A stretch of 64,000 nt of DNA, from positions 62,001 through 126,000 of the forward strand of contig JAFXPO010000047.1 of assembly GCA_017527825.1 (NCBI GenBank), read 5' to 3'. Below, in pieces: positions 1 to 8,525 of this stretch; position 1 is the stretch's first letter; the number at the start of each line of letters is the position of its first letter. This DNA is from Oscillospiraceae bacterium (GTDB taxonomy: Bacteria > Bacillota > Clostridia > Oscillospirales > Oscillospiraceae). A model generated the notes under the pieces. It saw only the letters and a list, made by a program, of their open reading frames with translations, searched no databases and was not told the origin of the DNA. Both the position numbers and the translations under genes were made by a program.

Positions 1-2
1 AG

Positions 3-1478
3 GACAGCGAGATTCCGTTTTACAAGCTGCAAAAGCGGCTGGTGCTGGAAAACTGCGGCTACACCGACGCCGAGGACCTGACCGAGTACATCGCCCGCGA
101 TGGCTACGTTGCCTTTGAAAAGGCGCTCTTTGAGATGACCGACGAGGGTATCTGCAAAGAGATTCTGGACTCCGGTCTGCGCGGTCGCGGCGGCGCGGGC
201 TTCCCCATGGGCCGCAAGTGGGACAGCGTGCGCAAGCAGCCCAAGGGCAAAAAGTACGTCGTCTGCAACGGCGACGAGGGCGACCCCGGCGCGTTCATGG
301 ATCGCTCCATCATGGAGGGCAACCCCCACTCCATCATCGAAGGCATGCTGATCGCCGCGCTGGCGGCGGGCAGCGACGAGGGCTACATCTACGTCCGCGC
401 CGAGTATCCGCTGGCGGTCGACCGCCTGCGCACCGCCATCGACAAGGCGGAGAAGCTCGGTCTGCTGGGCGACAACATCATGGGCACCGGCTTCAGCTTC
501 CACCTGCACATCAACCGCGGCGCGGGCGCCTTCGTCTGCGGCGAGGGCAGCGCGCTGACCGCCTCCATCGAGGGCAAGCGCGGCATGCCCCGCGTCAAAC
601 CGCCGCGTACCGTCGAGCATGGCCTCTGGGGTCAGCCCACGGTGCTCAACAACGTGGAGACCTACGCCAACGTCCCGCTCATCATCCGCAAGGGTTCGGA
701 ATGGTTCCGCTCCATCGGCACGGAGAAGTCCAGCGGTACCAAGGCGTTCGCCCTCACCGGTAACGTGGTCAACACCGGTCTCATTGAGGTGCCCATGGGC
801 ACCACGCTGCGGGAGATCATCTTCGACATCGGCGGCGGCATCAAGGACGGCAAGAAGTTCAAGGCGGTGCAGATCGGCGGTCCCGCGGGCGGCTGCCTCA
901 CCGAGGAGCATCTTGATATGCCGCTGGACTTCGACTCCCTCAAGAGCGTCGGCGCGATCATCGGCTCCGGCGGTCTCGTCGTCATGGACGAGGACACCTG
1001 CATGGTGGAGACCGCGCGCTTCTTCATGAGCTTCACACAGAACGAATCCTGCGGCAAGTGCGTTCCCTGCCGCGAGGGTACCAAGCGCATGCTGGAGATT
1101 CTCACCCGTATCGTCAACAACGAGGGCACGATGGACGATCTCGCCCTGCTGGAGTCCCTGTCCGCCACCATTTCCGAGGCGTCGCTGTGCGGTCTCGGCC
1201 AGGCGGCGTGCAACCCGGTCATCAGCACTCTCAAATACTTCCGCGACGAGTACCTGGCTCATGTGGTGGACAAGCACTGCCCGCACTGCAACGGGCGCAA
1301 AGTGCAGCTCGTCATCGACCCCAGCCTCTGCCGCGGCTGCGGCAAGTGCCGCAAGAACTGCCCGATGGAGGCTATCTCCGGCGAAATCCGCCAGCCCCAT
1401 ACCATTGACACCGAAAAATGCATCAAGTGCGGCGCCTGTTGGAGCAACTGCCCGTTTGGCGCCATCAGAGAGGAGTGA
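3..1478 (+). CDS. hydB: NADH-dependent [FeFe]-hydrogenase flavoprotein subunit HydB (NuoF-like), 5' end cut by window edge
   Basis: The frame is open from base 3, so the N-terminal thioredoxin-like part lies outside the window; the GTG at 42 is internal. The visible part carries the FMN-site motif GRGGAGFPMG, the NADH-site segment GAGAFVCGEGSAL, the Cys motif ESCGKCVPCREGT for the N3-type [4Fe-4S] cluster and, at the C-terminus, two ferredoxin-like clusters (CRGCGKCRKNC and CIKCGACWSNC). This NuoF-plus-ferredoxin layout is typical of HydB in multimeric, electron-bifurcating hydrogenases, where it passes electrons between NAD(H) and HydA. It sits 5 bp upstream of hydA in the same operon. A bifurcating role is inferred from family and context; the HydC partner would be upstream of the window. 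Confidence 0.93.
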   Translation, partial: DSEIPFYKLQKRLVLENCGYTDAEDLTEYIARDGYVAFEKALFEMTDEGICKEILDSGLRGRGGAGFPMGRKWDSVRKQPKGKKYVVCNGDEGDPGAFMDRSIMEGNPHSIIEGMLIAALAAGSDEGYIYVRAEYPLAVDRLRTAIDKAEKLGLLGDNIMGTGFSFHLHINRGAGAFVCGEGSALTASIEGKRGMPRVKPPRTVEHGLWGQPTVLNNVETYANVPLIIRKGSEWFRSIGTEKSSGTKAFALTGNVVNTGLIEVPMGTTLREIIFDIGGGIKDGKKFKAVQIGGPAGGCLTEEHLDMPLDFDSLKSVGAIIGSGGLVVMDEDTCMVETARFFMSFTQNESCGKCVPCREGTKRMLEILTRIVNNEGTMDDLALLESLSATISEASLCGLGQAACNPVISTLKYFRDEYLAHVVDKHCPHCNGRKVQLVIDPSLCRGCGKCRKNCPMEAISGEIRQPHTIDTEKCIKCGACWSNCPFGAIREE

Positions 1479-1483
1479 GCGAC

Positions 1484-3181
1484 ATGGCAAAAGGATTTAT
1501 GACAATCGACGGCCAGCGTGTCGCCTTCGACGGGGAAAAGAACGTCCTCGCCGTCATTCGCAAGGCAGGTATCGAGATGCCCACCTTCTGCTACCACTCC
1601 GACCTGTCCACCTACGGCGCATGTCGCATGTGCCTTGTGGAGGACGAACGCGGCAAGCTGGACTCCTCCTGCTCCATGGAGCCGCGGGACGGGCTGAGCG
1701 TCAAGACCAACAGCATGCGGCTTTTGAAGCACCGCCGTACCATTCTTGAGCTGATGCTCGCCTCCCACGACTGCGACTGCACCGTCTGCCCCAAGAGCGG
1801 AAAGTGCCGCTTGCAGGAGCTGGCGCAGCAGTTCGGCGTGCGCCGCGTCCGCTTCAAGGACACCCGCGAGCGCCATGAGATCGACGATTCCAGCGACTGC
1901 GTCTGGCGCGATCCCAACAAGTGCATCCTCTGCGGCGACTGCGTGCGCGTGTGCGAGGAAATTCAGGGCATGAACATTCTCGACTTTGTGGGTCGCGGCG
2001 CGCAGATGACCGTCGCCCCCGCCTTTGAGCGCAAGCTCAGCGAGACCCACTGCGTCGGCTGCGGACAGTGCGCCGCCGTGTGCACCACGGGCGCGATCCT
2101 CGTCAACAACCAGATCGGCAAAGCATGGGACGCCATCCACGATCCCAGCAAGCGCGTCGTCGTGCAGATCGCGCCGGCGGTGCGCGTCGCCGTGGGCGAG
2201 GCGTTCGGCATTCCCGCGGGCGAAAACTCGCTGGACAAGTTCGTCACCGCCCTCAAGCTCATCGGCGTGGACGAGGTCTACGACACCATCTTCGGCGCGG
2301 ACTTCACCACCGTGTCCGAGGCGGAGGAATTCAAGCAGCGTCTCGCCAACGGCGGGCCGTTCCCGATGTTCACCTCCTGCTGCCCCGCATGGGTGAAGTA
2401 TCTGGAGTTTGAAAACCCCAAGTATCTGAAAAACATCTCCACCTGCAAGTCCCCCATGCAGATGTTTGCAGCCATTCTCCGCGACCAGTACGCCGCGAAG
2501 GACGCGGCGGACGGCCGCACCACCTTCCACATTGCCATCATGCCCTGCACGGCGAAGAAGATGGAGGCGAACCGCGACGAATTCAAGCACGACGGTCGTC
2601 CCGACGTCGATCTGGTGCTGACCACCCGCGAGATCATCGACATGCTCCGCGAGACCGGCATCAAGCTCGGCGAGTTGGAGCTGGAGTCTCCCGACCTTCC
2701 CTTCGGCATGGGCTCCGGCGCGTCCATGATCTATGGTTCCTCCGGCGGCGTGGCGGAATCTGTGGTGCGCTACTGCGTACCCGACAAGAGCAAGAATGCC
2801 CTGCGCGAGATCGAGTTTATGGGTCTGCGCGGCGACGGCTGCATCAAGGAGGCGACGCTGAATCTGGACGGTCAGGAAATCCGTCTCGCGGTGGTCAACG
2901 GTCTCGGCAACGCCCGCAAGCTGCTGCGCGACATTGACGAGGGCAAGGCGTTCTACCACCTCATTGAGGTCATGACCTGCCAGGGCGGGTGCGTCGGCGG
3001 TGGCGGACAGCCCCAGAGCCTGCGCGTCACCAAGCAGGAGCGCCGTGACGGTCTCGCGAGAGCCGACCACTCCGCGCCCTTCAAGCGCGCCGAACGCAAC
3101 CCCGTGGTCATGCAGATGCTCGAAGAAATGGGCGAGGAGAAGGCGCACCGCCTGCTCCATGTCAGCTACATCAAGGAATGA
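1484..3181 (+). CDS. hydA: [FeFe] hydrogenase catalytic subunit HydA (565 aa)
   Basis: Start chosen at ATG 1484, which has GAGGAG upstream; the frame is open further but that overlaps hydB. Domains in order: an N-terminal [2Fe-2S] NuoG-like domain (Cys near residues 36, 47, 50 and 63), a His/Cys cluster motif HDCDCTVC, two [4Fe-4S] clusters (CILCGDCVRVC, CVGCGQCAAVC) and the H-cluster domain. All three H-cluster signatures are intact: TSCCPAW, MPCTAKKMEANR and MTCQGGCVGGGGQP. The cytosolic enzyme makes or oxidises H2 with HydB and probably HydC, with NADH and ferredoxin as partners. The modular size fits the trimeric A3-type group. The operon ends at a strong terminator. Confidence 0.96.
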   Translation: MAKGFMTIDGQRVAFDGEKNVLAVIRKAGIEMPTFCYHSDLSTYGACRMCLVEDERGKLDSSCSMEPRDGLSVKTNSMRLLKHRRTILELMLASHDCDCTVCPKSGKCRLQELAQQFGVRRVRFKDTRERHEIDDSSDCVWRDPNKCILCGDCVRVCEEIQGMNILDFVGRGAQMTVAPAFERKLSETHCVGCGQCAAVCTTGAILVNNQIGKAWDAIHDPSKRVVVQIAPAVRVAVGEAFGIPAGENSLDKFVTALKLIGVDEVYDTIFGADFTTVSEAEEFKQRLANGGPFPMFTSCCPAWVKYLEFENPKYLKNISTCKSPMQMFAAILRDQYAAKDAADGRTTFHIAIMPCTAKKMEANRDEFKHDGRPDVDLVLTTREIIDMLRETGIKLGELELESPDLPFGMGSGASMIYGSSGGVAESVVRYCVPDKSKNALREIEFMGLRGDGCIKEATLNLDGQEIRLAVVNGLGNARKLLRDIDEGKAFYHLIEVMTCQGGCVGGGGQPQSLRVTKQERRDGLARADHSAPFKRAERNPVVMQMLEEMGEEKAHRLLHVSYIKE

Positions 3182-3189
3182 CAATGCAA

Positions 3190-3223
3190 GGGGGCTTCGG
3201 ACCAGCCGAAGCCCCCTTTTGTT
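3190..3223 (+). terminator. Rho-independent terminator after hydA
   Basis: An 11-bp perfect stem (GGGGGCTTCGG, 3190-3200, with CCGAAGCCCCC, 3206-3216) and a 5-nt loop is followed by TTTTGTT. It lies 8 bp after the hydA stop. Confidence 0.92.
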
Positions 3224-3245
3224 AAAAAAACGTAAAAAACCGCCC

Positions 3246-3274
3246 TTTTCATTTTGTGACTTTTATGATATACT
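3246..3274 (+). promoter_or_regulatory. Candidate promoter for prs
   Basis: -35 TTTTCA (3246-3251), 17-bp spacer, -10 TATACT (3269-3274), 45 bp before the prs start. The -10 is good and the -35 matches consensus at 4 of 6 bases. Confidence 0.5.
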
Positions 3275-3319
3275 TATAGGGAATAAGTATCCACCTGAGA
3301 TAGAGAAAGGATTATCGCC

Positions 3320-4279
3320 ATGATCTCTCACGAACGCAGCATCAAGGTATTCACAGGTAACGCGAATCGCCCGCTGGCTGAAAGTATCTGCAAGGCTATC
3401 GGCATCCGCATCGGCGACAATGAGGTCAAGGGCTTTGCCGACGGCGAAGTCTCCTGTTCCTTCTATGAGACTGTGCGCGGCAGCGACGTGTTTCTCGTCC
3501 AGTCGATCTGCAAGCCCGTCAACGACAATCTGATGGAGCTGCTGGTGATGATCGACGCCTGTCGCCGCGCCTCCGCCGGACGCATCACGGCGGTCATCCC
3601 CTACTTCGGCTACGCGCGTCAGGATCGCAAGACCAAGTCCCGCGACCCCATCAGCGCGAAGCTGGTGGCGAACATGATCGTCGCCGCCGGCGCTGACCGT
3701 ATTCTGACGATGGATCTCCACGCCTCGCAGATCCAGGGCTTCTTCGATATCCCGGCGGACAATCTGCTCAGCTATCCGCTCTTCGCGGACTACTACGCCA
3801 AGAAGTTCGGCTCCGCGCTGCACGACATGGTGGTGGTTTCCCCCGACGTTGGTCCCATCGCCCGCGCCCGCAAGTTCGCCGAGACGCTGGACGCCGGTCT
3901 TGCCATTGTGGACAAACGTGAGGAGGCTCCCGGCTCCGGCGAGGTGCGCCATGTCATCGGCGAGGTGAAGGACAGGGACTGCATTCTCTTCGCCGACATT
4001 GTGGACACTGCGGAAACCATTGTCAAAGCCGCCAAAACTTTGGTGGAGATCGGCGGGGCGAATCGTGTTTACGCCTGCGCCACCCACGGCGTGCTCTCCG
4101 CGCCCGCCATTGATCTGCTGGAAAAGAGCAAGATCGACGAGCTGGCGTTGCTGGACACCATTCCCGCGCATCCCGAAGCCGCCCGCGCCCGCATCAAATA
4201 CCTGACCACCGCGCCGGTGTTCGGCGAGGCGATCGAGCGCAGCTTCCAGGAAATCTCCATCACAAAGTTCGCGTTCTGA
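3320..4279 (+). CDS. prs: Ribose-phosphate pyrophosphokinase (PRPP synthetase, 319 aa)
   Basis: Makes PRPP from ribose-5-phosphate and ATP for purine, pyrimidine, histidine and NAD synthesis. The sequence shows the ATP/Mg segment MDLHASQIQGFF, the Arg-rich loop near YARQDRKTKSRDP and the PRPP-binding loop DIVDTAETI. Length matches the family (about 315 aa). GAGAAAGGA precedes ATG 3320 at normal spacing. It is monocistronic, set between the hydA terminator and a bidirectional terminator. Confidence 0.96.
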   Translation: MISHERSIKVFTGNANRPLAESICKAIGIRIGDNEVKGFADGEVSCSFYETVRGSDVFLVQSICKPVNDNLMELLVMIDACRRASAGRITAVIPYFGYARQDRKTKSRDPISAKLVANMIVAAGADRILTMDLHASQIQGFFDIPADNLLSYPLFADYYAKKFGSALHDMVVVSPDVGPIARARKFAETLDAGLAIVDKREEAPGSGEVRHVIGEVKDRDCILFADIVDTAETIVKAAKTLVEIGGANRVYACATHGVLSAPAIDLLEKSKIDELALLDTIPAHPEAARARIKYLTTAPVFGEAIERSFQEISITKFAF

Positions 4280-4283
4280 TGCA

Positions 4284-4318
4284 AAACCCCTTCCGCTGAC
4301 GCGGAAGGGGTTTCTTTT
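4284..4318. terminator. Bidirectional terminator between prs and degV
   Basis: A perfect 13-bp stem (AAACCCCTTCCGC, loop TGAC, GCGGAAGGGGTTT, 4284-4313) is followed by TCTTTT on the plus strand, with AAA on the other side. It sits between convergent genes. Confidence 0.9.
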
Positions 4319-4320
4319 GT

Positions 4321-5205
4321 TCAGTCAGGACTGCGTCCGCCGCAGAGATAAAACACCGCCAGCAGTCCGGGACCGCAGTGGGCGCCGATGACCACGCCCA
4401 GCGAGCTGATGTGTATTTCGCCCACCTGCGGGTACGCCTTCTTCACCTCGTCGCGGATGTACTCGGCGTCCCTGAGGCAGTCGGCGTGGAGAATATTAAA
4501 TTCCGTTCCGGCTGCGTCGACCTTGGAGAGGTCATGCAGGATGCCGTCGCGGATGGATTCCAGCGCCGCCTTGCGTCCCCGCGCTTTCTTCACCACGTCC
4601 AGCGTCCCTCCATCGGGGACATACAGCACCGGCTTGATGCTCAGCAGCGAACCAACCAGCGCCGAGGCGTTGGACACGCGGCCGCCCATCTTGAGGTACT
4701 TGAGATCGTCCACGGTAAAGCGGTGAGCGATTTTGAGCTTGTTCTCCTCGCCCCAGGCGATGACCTCATCCCAGCTCCTGCCCGCTTCCATCATGCGCAC
4801 CATGTCCATCACCAAAAGGCCGAGACCGCCGGAAATGCAGCGGGTGTCCATGAAGTACAGCTTGCGGTCGGGGTACTCCTTTTCGATCATCTCGCACGCC
4901 ATCTTGCAGTTGCGGAAGGACGCGGACATCTTCTCCGACATGTCGAGGAAGATCACGTCCTTGCCGGTGTCCAGCAGGCTCTTGAAGAAGTCATAGTAGG
5001 CGTACTCGTTGATCATGGAGGTCTTGAGCAGGTCGCCGCCGCGCATGCCGGCGTATACCGCGGCGCGGCTTTCCTCGCGGCAGTCGTCCTCCTGCGGTTC
5101 GTCGTTGACCGTGTAGTGATAGGCGATGAAGGGGATGTGATGCTCGTCCAGCCATGTGCGCGGCAGGTCGGAGGTGGAGGACGTCGCAATGATATAATCA
5201 GCCAT
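4321..5205 (-). CDS. DegV family fatty-acid-binding protein (294 aa)
   Basis: DegV proteins bind a fatty acid; in Firmicutes the FakB members feed exogenous fatty acids to the kinase FakA. The N-terminus (YIIATSSTSDLP) is a DegV opening with the Ser-rich loop, SEKMSASFRNCKMA is the second conserved segment, and GGRVSNASALVGSLLSIKP is the classic C-terminal DegV signature. ATG 5205 has AAGGAG six bases upstream. It is a single gene facing prs with a terminator between them, and no FakA gene is in the window. DegV proteins are paralogous in Clostridia, so the lipid partner cannot be predicted. Confidence 0.9.
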   Translation of the reverse strand: MADYIIATSSTSDLPRTWLDEHHIPFIAYHYTVNDEPQEDDCREESRAAVYAGMRGGDLLKTSMINEYAYYDFFKSLLDTGKDVIFLDMSEKMSASFRNCKMACEMIEKEYPDRKLYFMDTRCISGGLGLLVMDMVRMMEAGRSWDEVIAWGEENKLKIAHRFTVDDLKYLKMGGRVSNASALVGSLLSIKPVLYVPDGGTLDVVKKARGRKAALESIRDGILHDLSKVDAAGTEFNILHADCLRDAEYIRDEVKKAYPQVGEIHISSLGVVIGAHCGPGLLAVFYLCGGRSPD

Positions 5206-5237
5206 GGTAGCACTCCTTGTTTGTTTTTACCATCTTC

Positions 5238-5268
5238 ATTTTACCACAAATACCATAGGTTTCCTATG
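5238..5268 (-). promoter_or_regulatory. degV promoter region with inverted repeat
   Basis: On the minus strand there is an extended -10, TGGTAAAAT (TAAAAT at 5238-5243), but no good -35. The -35 area is instead occupied by a perfect inverted repeat, CATAGG-TTT-CCTATG (5254-5268), a plausible operator. Confidence 0.4.
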
Positions 5269-5282
5269 TGCTTTTAGCAGAG

Positions 5283-5312
5283 AAACGGCTCCGCTTGCGC
5301 GGAGCCGTTTGT
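5283..5312 (-). terminator. Terminator of the feo operon
   Basis: A perfect 12-bp stem (AAACGGCTCCGC / GCGGAGCCGTTT, 5283-5310) with a 4-nt loop lies immediately after the stop of the HMA gene on the minus strand. The U-tract is short (TTTCT). Confidence 0.8.
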
Positions 5313-5563
5313 CACTTTCTGCCAAATAAGCCGTGTTTTTCGTAAGGCACAGTCGTGTACGACAGGACTCGATAGCCTGTCGCCTCGATGGCGGCACGGA
5401 GTGTCTGCTCATCCGGGGCGTCCGGGGAAATGATCTCCGTCACGCCCTTTTTGTGCGACGACGTGACCTTTTTCACGGTCATCGCACCGCGCACCGCGTC
5501 ATTGACGTGGCTCTCGCACATGGGGCACATCATACCGTCGACGGTGAGCGTTGTCTTAACCAT
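5312..5563 (-). CDS. Heavy-metal-associated (HMA) domain protein, last gene of feo operon (83 aa)
   Basis: Start set at 5563, where GGAGG lies six bases before ATG; the longer upstream frame overlaps the preceding gene out of frame. The protein is one ferredoxin-fold HMA domain with the metal-binding loop GMMCPMCESHV (CxxC) near residues 10-20, and the fold ends with the segment ATGYRV. Stand-alone HMA proteins are usually metallochaperones, most often for Cu(I). The start overlaps the FeoB-associated gene by 8 nt, so translation is probably coupled. Its presence in an iron operon is unusual; the metal cannot be told from sequence. It is short (83 aa) with a charged tail ending KHGLFGRK. Confidence 0.82.
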   Translation of the reverse strand: MVKTTLTVDGMMCPMCESHVNDAVRGAMTVKKVTSSHKKGVTEIISPDAPDEQTLRAAIEATGYRVLSYTTVPYEKHGLFGRK

Positions 5564-5732
5564 GGCATCCTCCCGCGCACCCGGCGCAATACCCGCCGCA
5601 GGCGCTGCAATCGCAGGCGCTTCTGCCCGACTTCCGACCGCGCCGCATCGAAAAGACAATGGCGGCGACGATGGCGAGCAGCACGCACAGCACAAGGATC
5701 GTGCCAGCATTGGCAGCCAACCATGCGATCAT
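5556..5732 (-). CDS. FeoB-associated Cys-rich membrane protein (58 aa)
   Basis: A small gene. ATG at 5732 follows AAAAAGGAGAT in the 15-bp gap after feoB. The protein has one N-terminal membrane helix (about residues 3-27, WLAANAGTILVLCVLLAIVA), a short basic stretch (RRGRKSGR) and a Cys-rich tail with seven Cys in spaced pairs (ACDCSACGGYCAGCAGGC). This layout is characteristic of the FeoB-associated Cys-rich family found directly after feoB in Firmicutes. A role in handling Fe(II) next to the transporter is inferred from family and position. The reading frame ends inside the HMA gene start. Confidence 0.88.
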   Translation of the reverse strand: MIAWLAANAGTILVLCVLLAIVAAIVFSMRRGRKSGRSACDCSACGGYCAGCAGGCHG

Positions 5733-5747
5733 GCAATCATCTCCTTT

Positions 5748-8210
5748 TTACGATACCCTGACGTTGCGGGTGAGCTTGGTGGATTCCTTGTAGGGACGCA
5801 GCAGCAGCCACACAAAGCAGGCAATCACCGCCGCCGCGAGAATCGCGCCGAGAGCGCTTCCGCCGCCCGTGAACACGCTGCCGAGCTGGTAGACCACGAA
5901 GGAAACGACGTAGGCAAAGCCGCACTCGTAGCCAATCGCCGCCCAGGTCCATCTGCGGTTGTTCATCTCGCGCTTGATGGCGCCGATGGCGGCAAAGCAA
6001 GGGGCGCAGAGCAGGTTGAAGATGAGGAAACTCATGCCGGACGCGGACGTGAACTGGCGTGCCAGCTCCGCGTAAACGCTGCCCTCTCCGCCGCCGTAAA
6101 GAATGCCCATGGTACCCACGATGTTCTCCTTGGCGACAAGACCGGTGATGGACGCGACGGTCGCCTGCCAGTTGCCCCAGCCCAGCGGCGTGAAAATCCA
6201 CGCGATCGCGCCGCCGATGGCGGCGAGGATGCTGCTGCCGATCTCATCCTCCTCCAGCATGCGGAACGTACCGTCCACTGTGCCGAAGAAGCTGAGGAAC
6301 CACACCACAATGGTGGAGAGCAGGATCACGGTGCCCGCCTTCTTGATGAAGCTCCAGCCGCGCTCCCACATGCTGCGCAGCACGTTGGAAAGGGTCGGCC
6401 AGTGGTAGGCGGGCAGCTCCATGACAAAGGGCGCCGGCTCGCCCGCGAAGGGCTTCGTCTTTTTCAGGATCACGCCGGAGCAGATGATCGCCGCCATGCC
6501 GATGAAGTACGCGCCCACGGCGATCAGCGCACGATGCTCGGCGAAAAGGGACGCCGCGATCATCGCGATAAACGGCGTCTTGGCGCCGCAGGGGATGAAG
6601 GTGGTGGTCATGATGGTCATGCGCCGGTCACGTTCGTTTTCAATGGTTCGCGACGCCATGATGCCCGGAATACCGCAGCCGGTACCCACCAGAATGGGAA
6701 TGAAGCTCTTGCCGGAGAGTCCGAAGCGGCGGAAGACACGGTCAAGCACGAATGCAACACGCGCCATGTAGCCGCTCGCCTCCACGAACGCCAGCAGGAA
6801 GAACAGCACCAGCATCTGCGGCACGAAGCCCAGCACCGCGCCCACACCCGCGACAATGCCGTCCAGAATCAGCCCCTTGAGCCAGTCCGCGCAGCCGACG
6901 GCGTCCAGCGCGCCCTCAATCAGCACGGGGATACCGGGTACCCACACGCCGTAGTCAGCAGGGTCAGGCTCTTCAAAGCCGTTTTCAGCGAAATACTCCA
7001 CCGCCTCCACATAGGTCATGGCGTTGGCTTCGTCCGCATAGGACGGGATGGCGTCGTAGTAGACGGCAATTTCGCTTTCTTCGAGGGTCTCCTCGTCCTC
7101 GACGGTGTAGGCAACCTCGGTCTCGTCGGGAACAAAGGCGCGCAGCTCGTCGACGTCCGCCTCTTCGTCAAAGCCGACAAAGGCGTCGATCGCCTGCATG
7201 GCGGCAGTGTAATCCTCGCCTGCCTCCTCCGCCGCGGCGGAGCCGATGCCAAACAGGTGCCAGCCGTCACCGAACAGCCCGTCATTCGCCCAGTCAGTCG
7301 CGTTGGCGCCGACGGTGACCATGGCGATGTAGTAAATGATAAGCATGACTGCCGCGAAAATGGGAAGTCCCAGCCAACGGTTCGTCACGACACGGTCGAT
7401 CTTATCCGACGTGCTCAACTCATGGGCGCCCTTTTTGTGATAAATCCCCTTAAGCACATCCGCGATGTAAATGTAACGTTCATTGGTGATGATGCTCTCG
7501 GCGTCATCGTCCAGCTCTGCCTCCGCCGCGGCAATGTCCTTGTTGATGTGCTCCAGCGTCTCGGCGGGAATGTTCAGCTCTTCCAGCACCTTGTCGTCGT
7601 GCTCGAAAATTTTGATGGCGTACCAGCGCTGCTGCTCGTCGGGCAGTCCGTGGATCGCGGCTTCCTCGATGTGCGCCAGCGCATGCTCCACGGGACCGGA
7701 GAAGGTGTGCATCGGTACGGTCCTGCCGCTCTTTGCCGCCTCCACGGCAGCCTCCGCCGCCTCAGCCACGCCTTCGCCCCTGAGGGCGGAAATCTCCACG
7801 ATCTTGCAGCCCAGCTTGCGGCTCAGCTCGCCGATGTTGATGGTATCGCCGTTTTTGCGCACCACGTCCATCATGTTGATGGCAATGACCACGGGAATCC
7901 CCAGCTCAACCAGCTGTGTCGTCAGGTACAGATTGCGCTCCAGATTCGTGCCGTCCACGATGTTCAGGATGGCGTCGGGACGCTCCTCGATGAGATAGTT
8001 GCGCGCCACGACTTCCTCCAGCGTGTACGGACTGAGCGAATAGATACCGGGCAGGTCGGTGACGGTCACGCCGTCAGACAGCTTGCCCTCCTTCTTTTCC
8101 ACCGTAACGCCCGGCCAGTTGCCGACGAACTGGTTCGAGCCGGTCAGTGCATTGAACAGCGTGGTCTTGCCGCTGTTCGGGTTGCCCGCAAGGGCAATTT
8201 TCAGTTCCAT
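5748..8210 (-). CDS. feoB: Ferrous iron transporter FeoB (820 aa)
   Basis: A polytopic membrane protein that imports Fe(II). The N-terminal GTPase has the P-loop GNPNSGKT (residues 9-16), DLPG (G3) and NMMD (G4). A helical spacer, then Gate and core membrane regions follow, with GCGIPGIMASR and PCGAKTPFIAM as conserved core segments. An acidic segment of about 125 residues (roughly 300-425, Glu/Asp/Tyr-rich) is inserted after the first membrane helix, making the protein longer than the usual 650-770 residues. It probably loops outside the cell. The gene lies in an feoA2-feoA1-feoB-Cys-rich-HMA operon. A TTAGC-N4-GCTAA operator lies just upstream of its start. Confidence 0.96.
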   Translation of the reverse strand: MELKIALAGNPNSGKTTLFNALTGSNQFVGNWPGVTVEKKEGKLSDGVTVTDLPGIYSLSPYTLEEVVARNYLIEERPDAILNIVDGTNLERNLYLTTQLVELGIPVVIAINMMDVVRKNGDTINIGELSRKLGCKIVEISALRGEGVAEAAEAAVEAAKSGRTVPMHTFSGPVEHALAHIEEAAIHGLPDEQQRWYAIKIFEHDDKVLEELNIPAETLEHINKDIAAAEAELDDDAESIITNERYIYIADVLKGIYHKKGAHELSTSDKIDRVVTNRWLGLPIFAAVMLIIYYIAMVTVGANATDWANDGLFGDGWHLFGIGSAAAEEAGEDYTAAMQAIDAFVGFDEEADVDELRAFVPDETEVAYTVEDEETLEESEIAVYYDAIPSYADEANAMTYVEAVEYFAENGFEEPDPADYGVWVPGIPVLIEGALDAVGCADWLKGLILDGIVAGVGAVLGFVPQMLVLFFLLAFVEASGYMARVAFVLDRVFRRFGLSGKSFIPILVGTGCGIPGIMASRTIENERDRRMTIMTTTFIPCGAKTPFIAMIAASLFAEHRALIAVGAYFIGMAAIICSGVILKKTKPFAGEPAPFVMELPAYHWPTLSNVLRSMWERGWSFIKKAGTVILLSTIVVWFLSFFGTVDGTFRMLEEDEIGSSILAAIGGAIAWIFTPLGWGNWQATVASITGLVAKENIVGTMGILYGGGEGSVYAELARQFTSASGMSFLIFNLLCAPCFAAIGAIKREMNNRRWTWAAIGYECGFAYVVSFVVYQLGSVFTGGGSALGAILAAAVIACFVWLLLRPYKESTKLTRNVRVS

Positions 8211-8231
8211 GTCTATGTTCTCCCTTCTTAA

Positions 8232-8245
8232 TTAGCATCCGCTAA
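8232..8245. promoter_or_regulatory. Operator-like palindrome TTAGC-N4-GCTAA between feoA1 and feoB
   Basis: A perfect inverted repeat identical in its half-sites to the one at 8764-8777. It resembles DtxR/IdeR/MntR-family boxes (TTAG...CTAA half-sites) and lies in the 59-bp gap upstream of feoB. Confidence 0.6.
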
Positions 8246-8269
8246 CCATTGTGTAAAAGAAAAGGCGCG

Positions 8270-8497
8270 TTACAGTGTAACCTCGACCATCTCGGCATCC
8301 GCCTTTCGCAAACTAAGCTCGTAACCGCGCACCGTGACCTCGATAGGGTCGCCCAGCGGCGCCACCTTGCGCACATAGACCTCCACGCCCTTGGTGATGC
8401 CCATGTCCATGATGCGGCGCTTGACCGCGCCCTCGCCATGGAGCTTCACTACCTTGCAGACGCTGCCGATTTTGACTTCTCTCAGATTGGTTGTCAT
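8270..8497 (-). CDS. feoA: FeoA family protein (75 aa)
   Basis: A small SH3-like FeoA domain protein, cytosolic, thought to bind or modulate FeoB. Conserved features are the opening GSVCKVVKLHGEGAVKRR, the central RIMDMGITKG turn typical of FeoA (LxxMGhxxG), and the closing VTVRGYELSLRKADAEMV. It follows feoA2 by 28 bp and has GGAGGAG before the ATG. Two FeoA domains as separate genes before feoB are common in Clostridia. Confidence 0.93.
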   Translation of the reverse strand: MTTNLREVKIGSVCKVVKLHGEGAVKRRIMDMGITKGVEVYVRKVAPLGDPIEVTVRGYELSLRKADAEMVEVTL

Positions 8498-8525
8498 ATT
8501 TCTCCTCCTTTTCCGGTACCCCGGC

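Noticed and set aside
1259-3184. Long minus-strand open frame opposite hydA
   Set aside because: His/Ala/Val-rich shadow with no motif and no ribosome-binding site; hydA has all H-cluster motifs.
5388-8231. A 947-codon open frame on the plus strand opposite feoB
   Set aside because: It is an antisense shadow produced by GC-rich third positions; the minus-strand FeoB is unambiguous.
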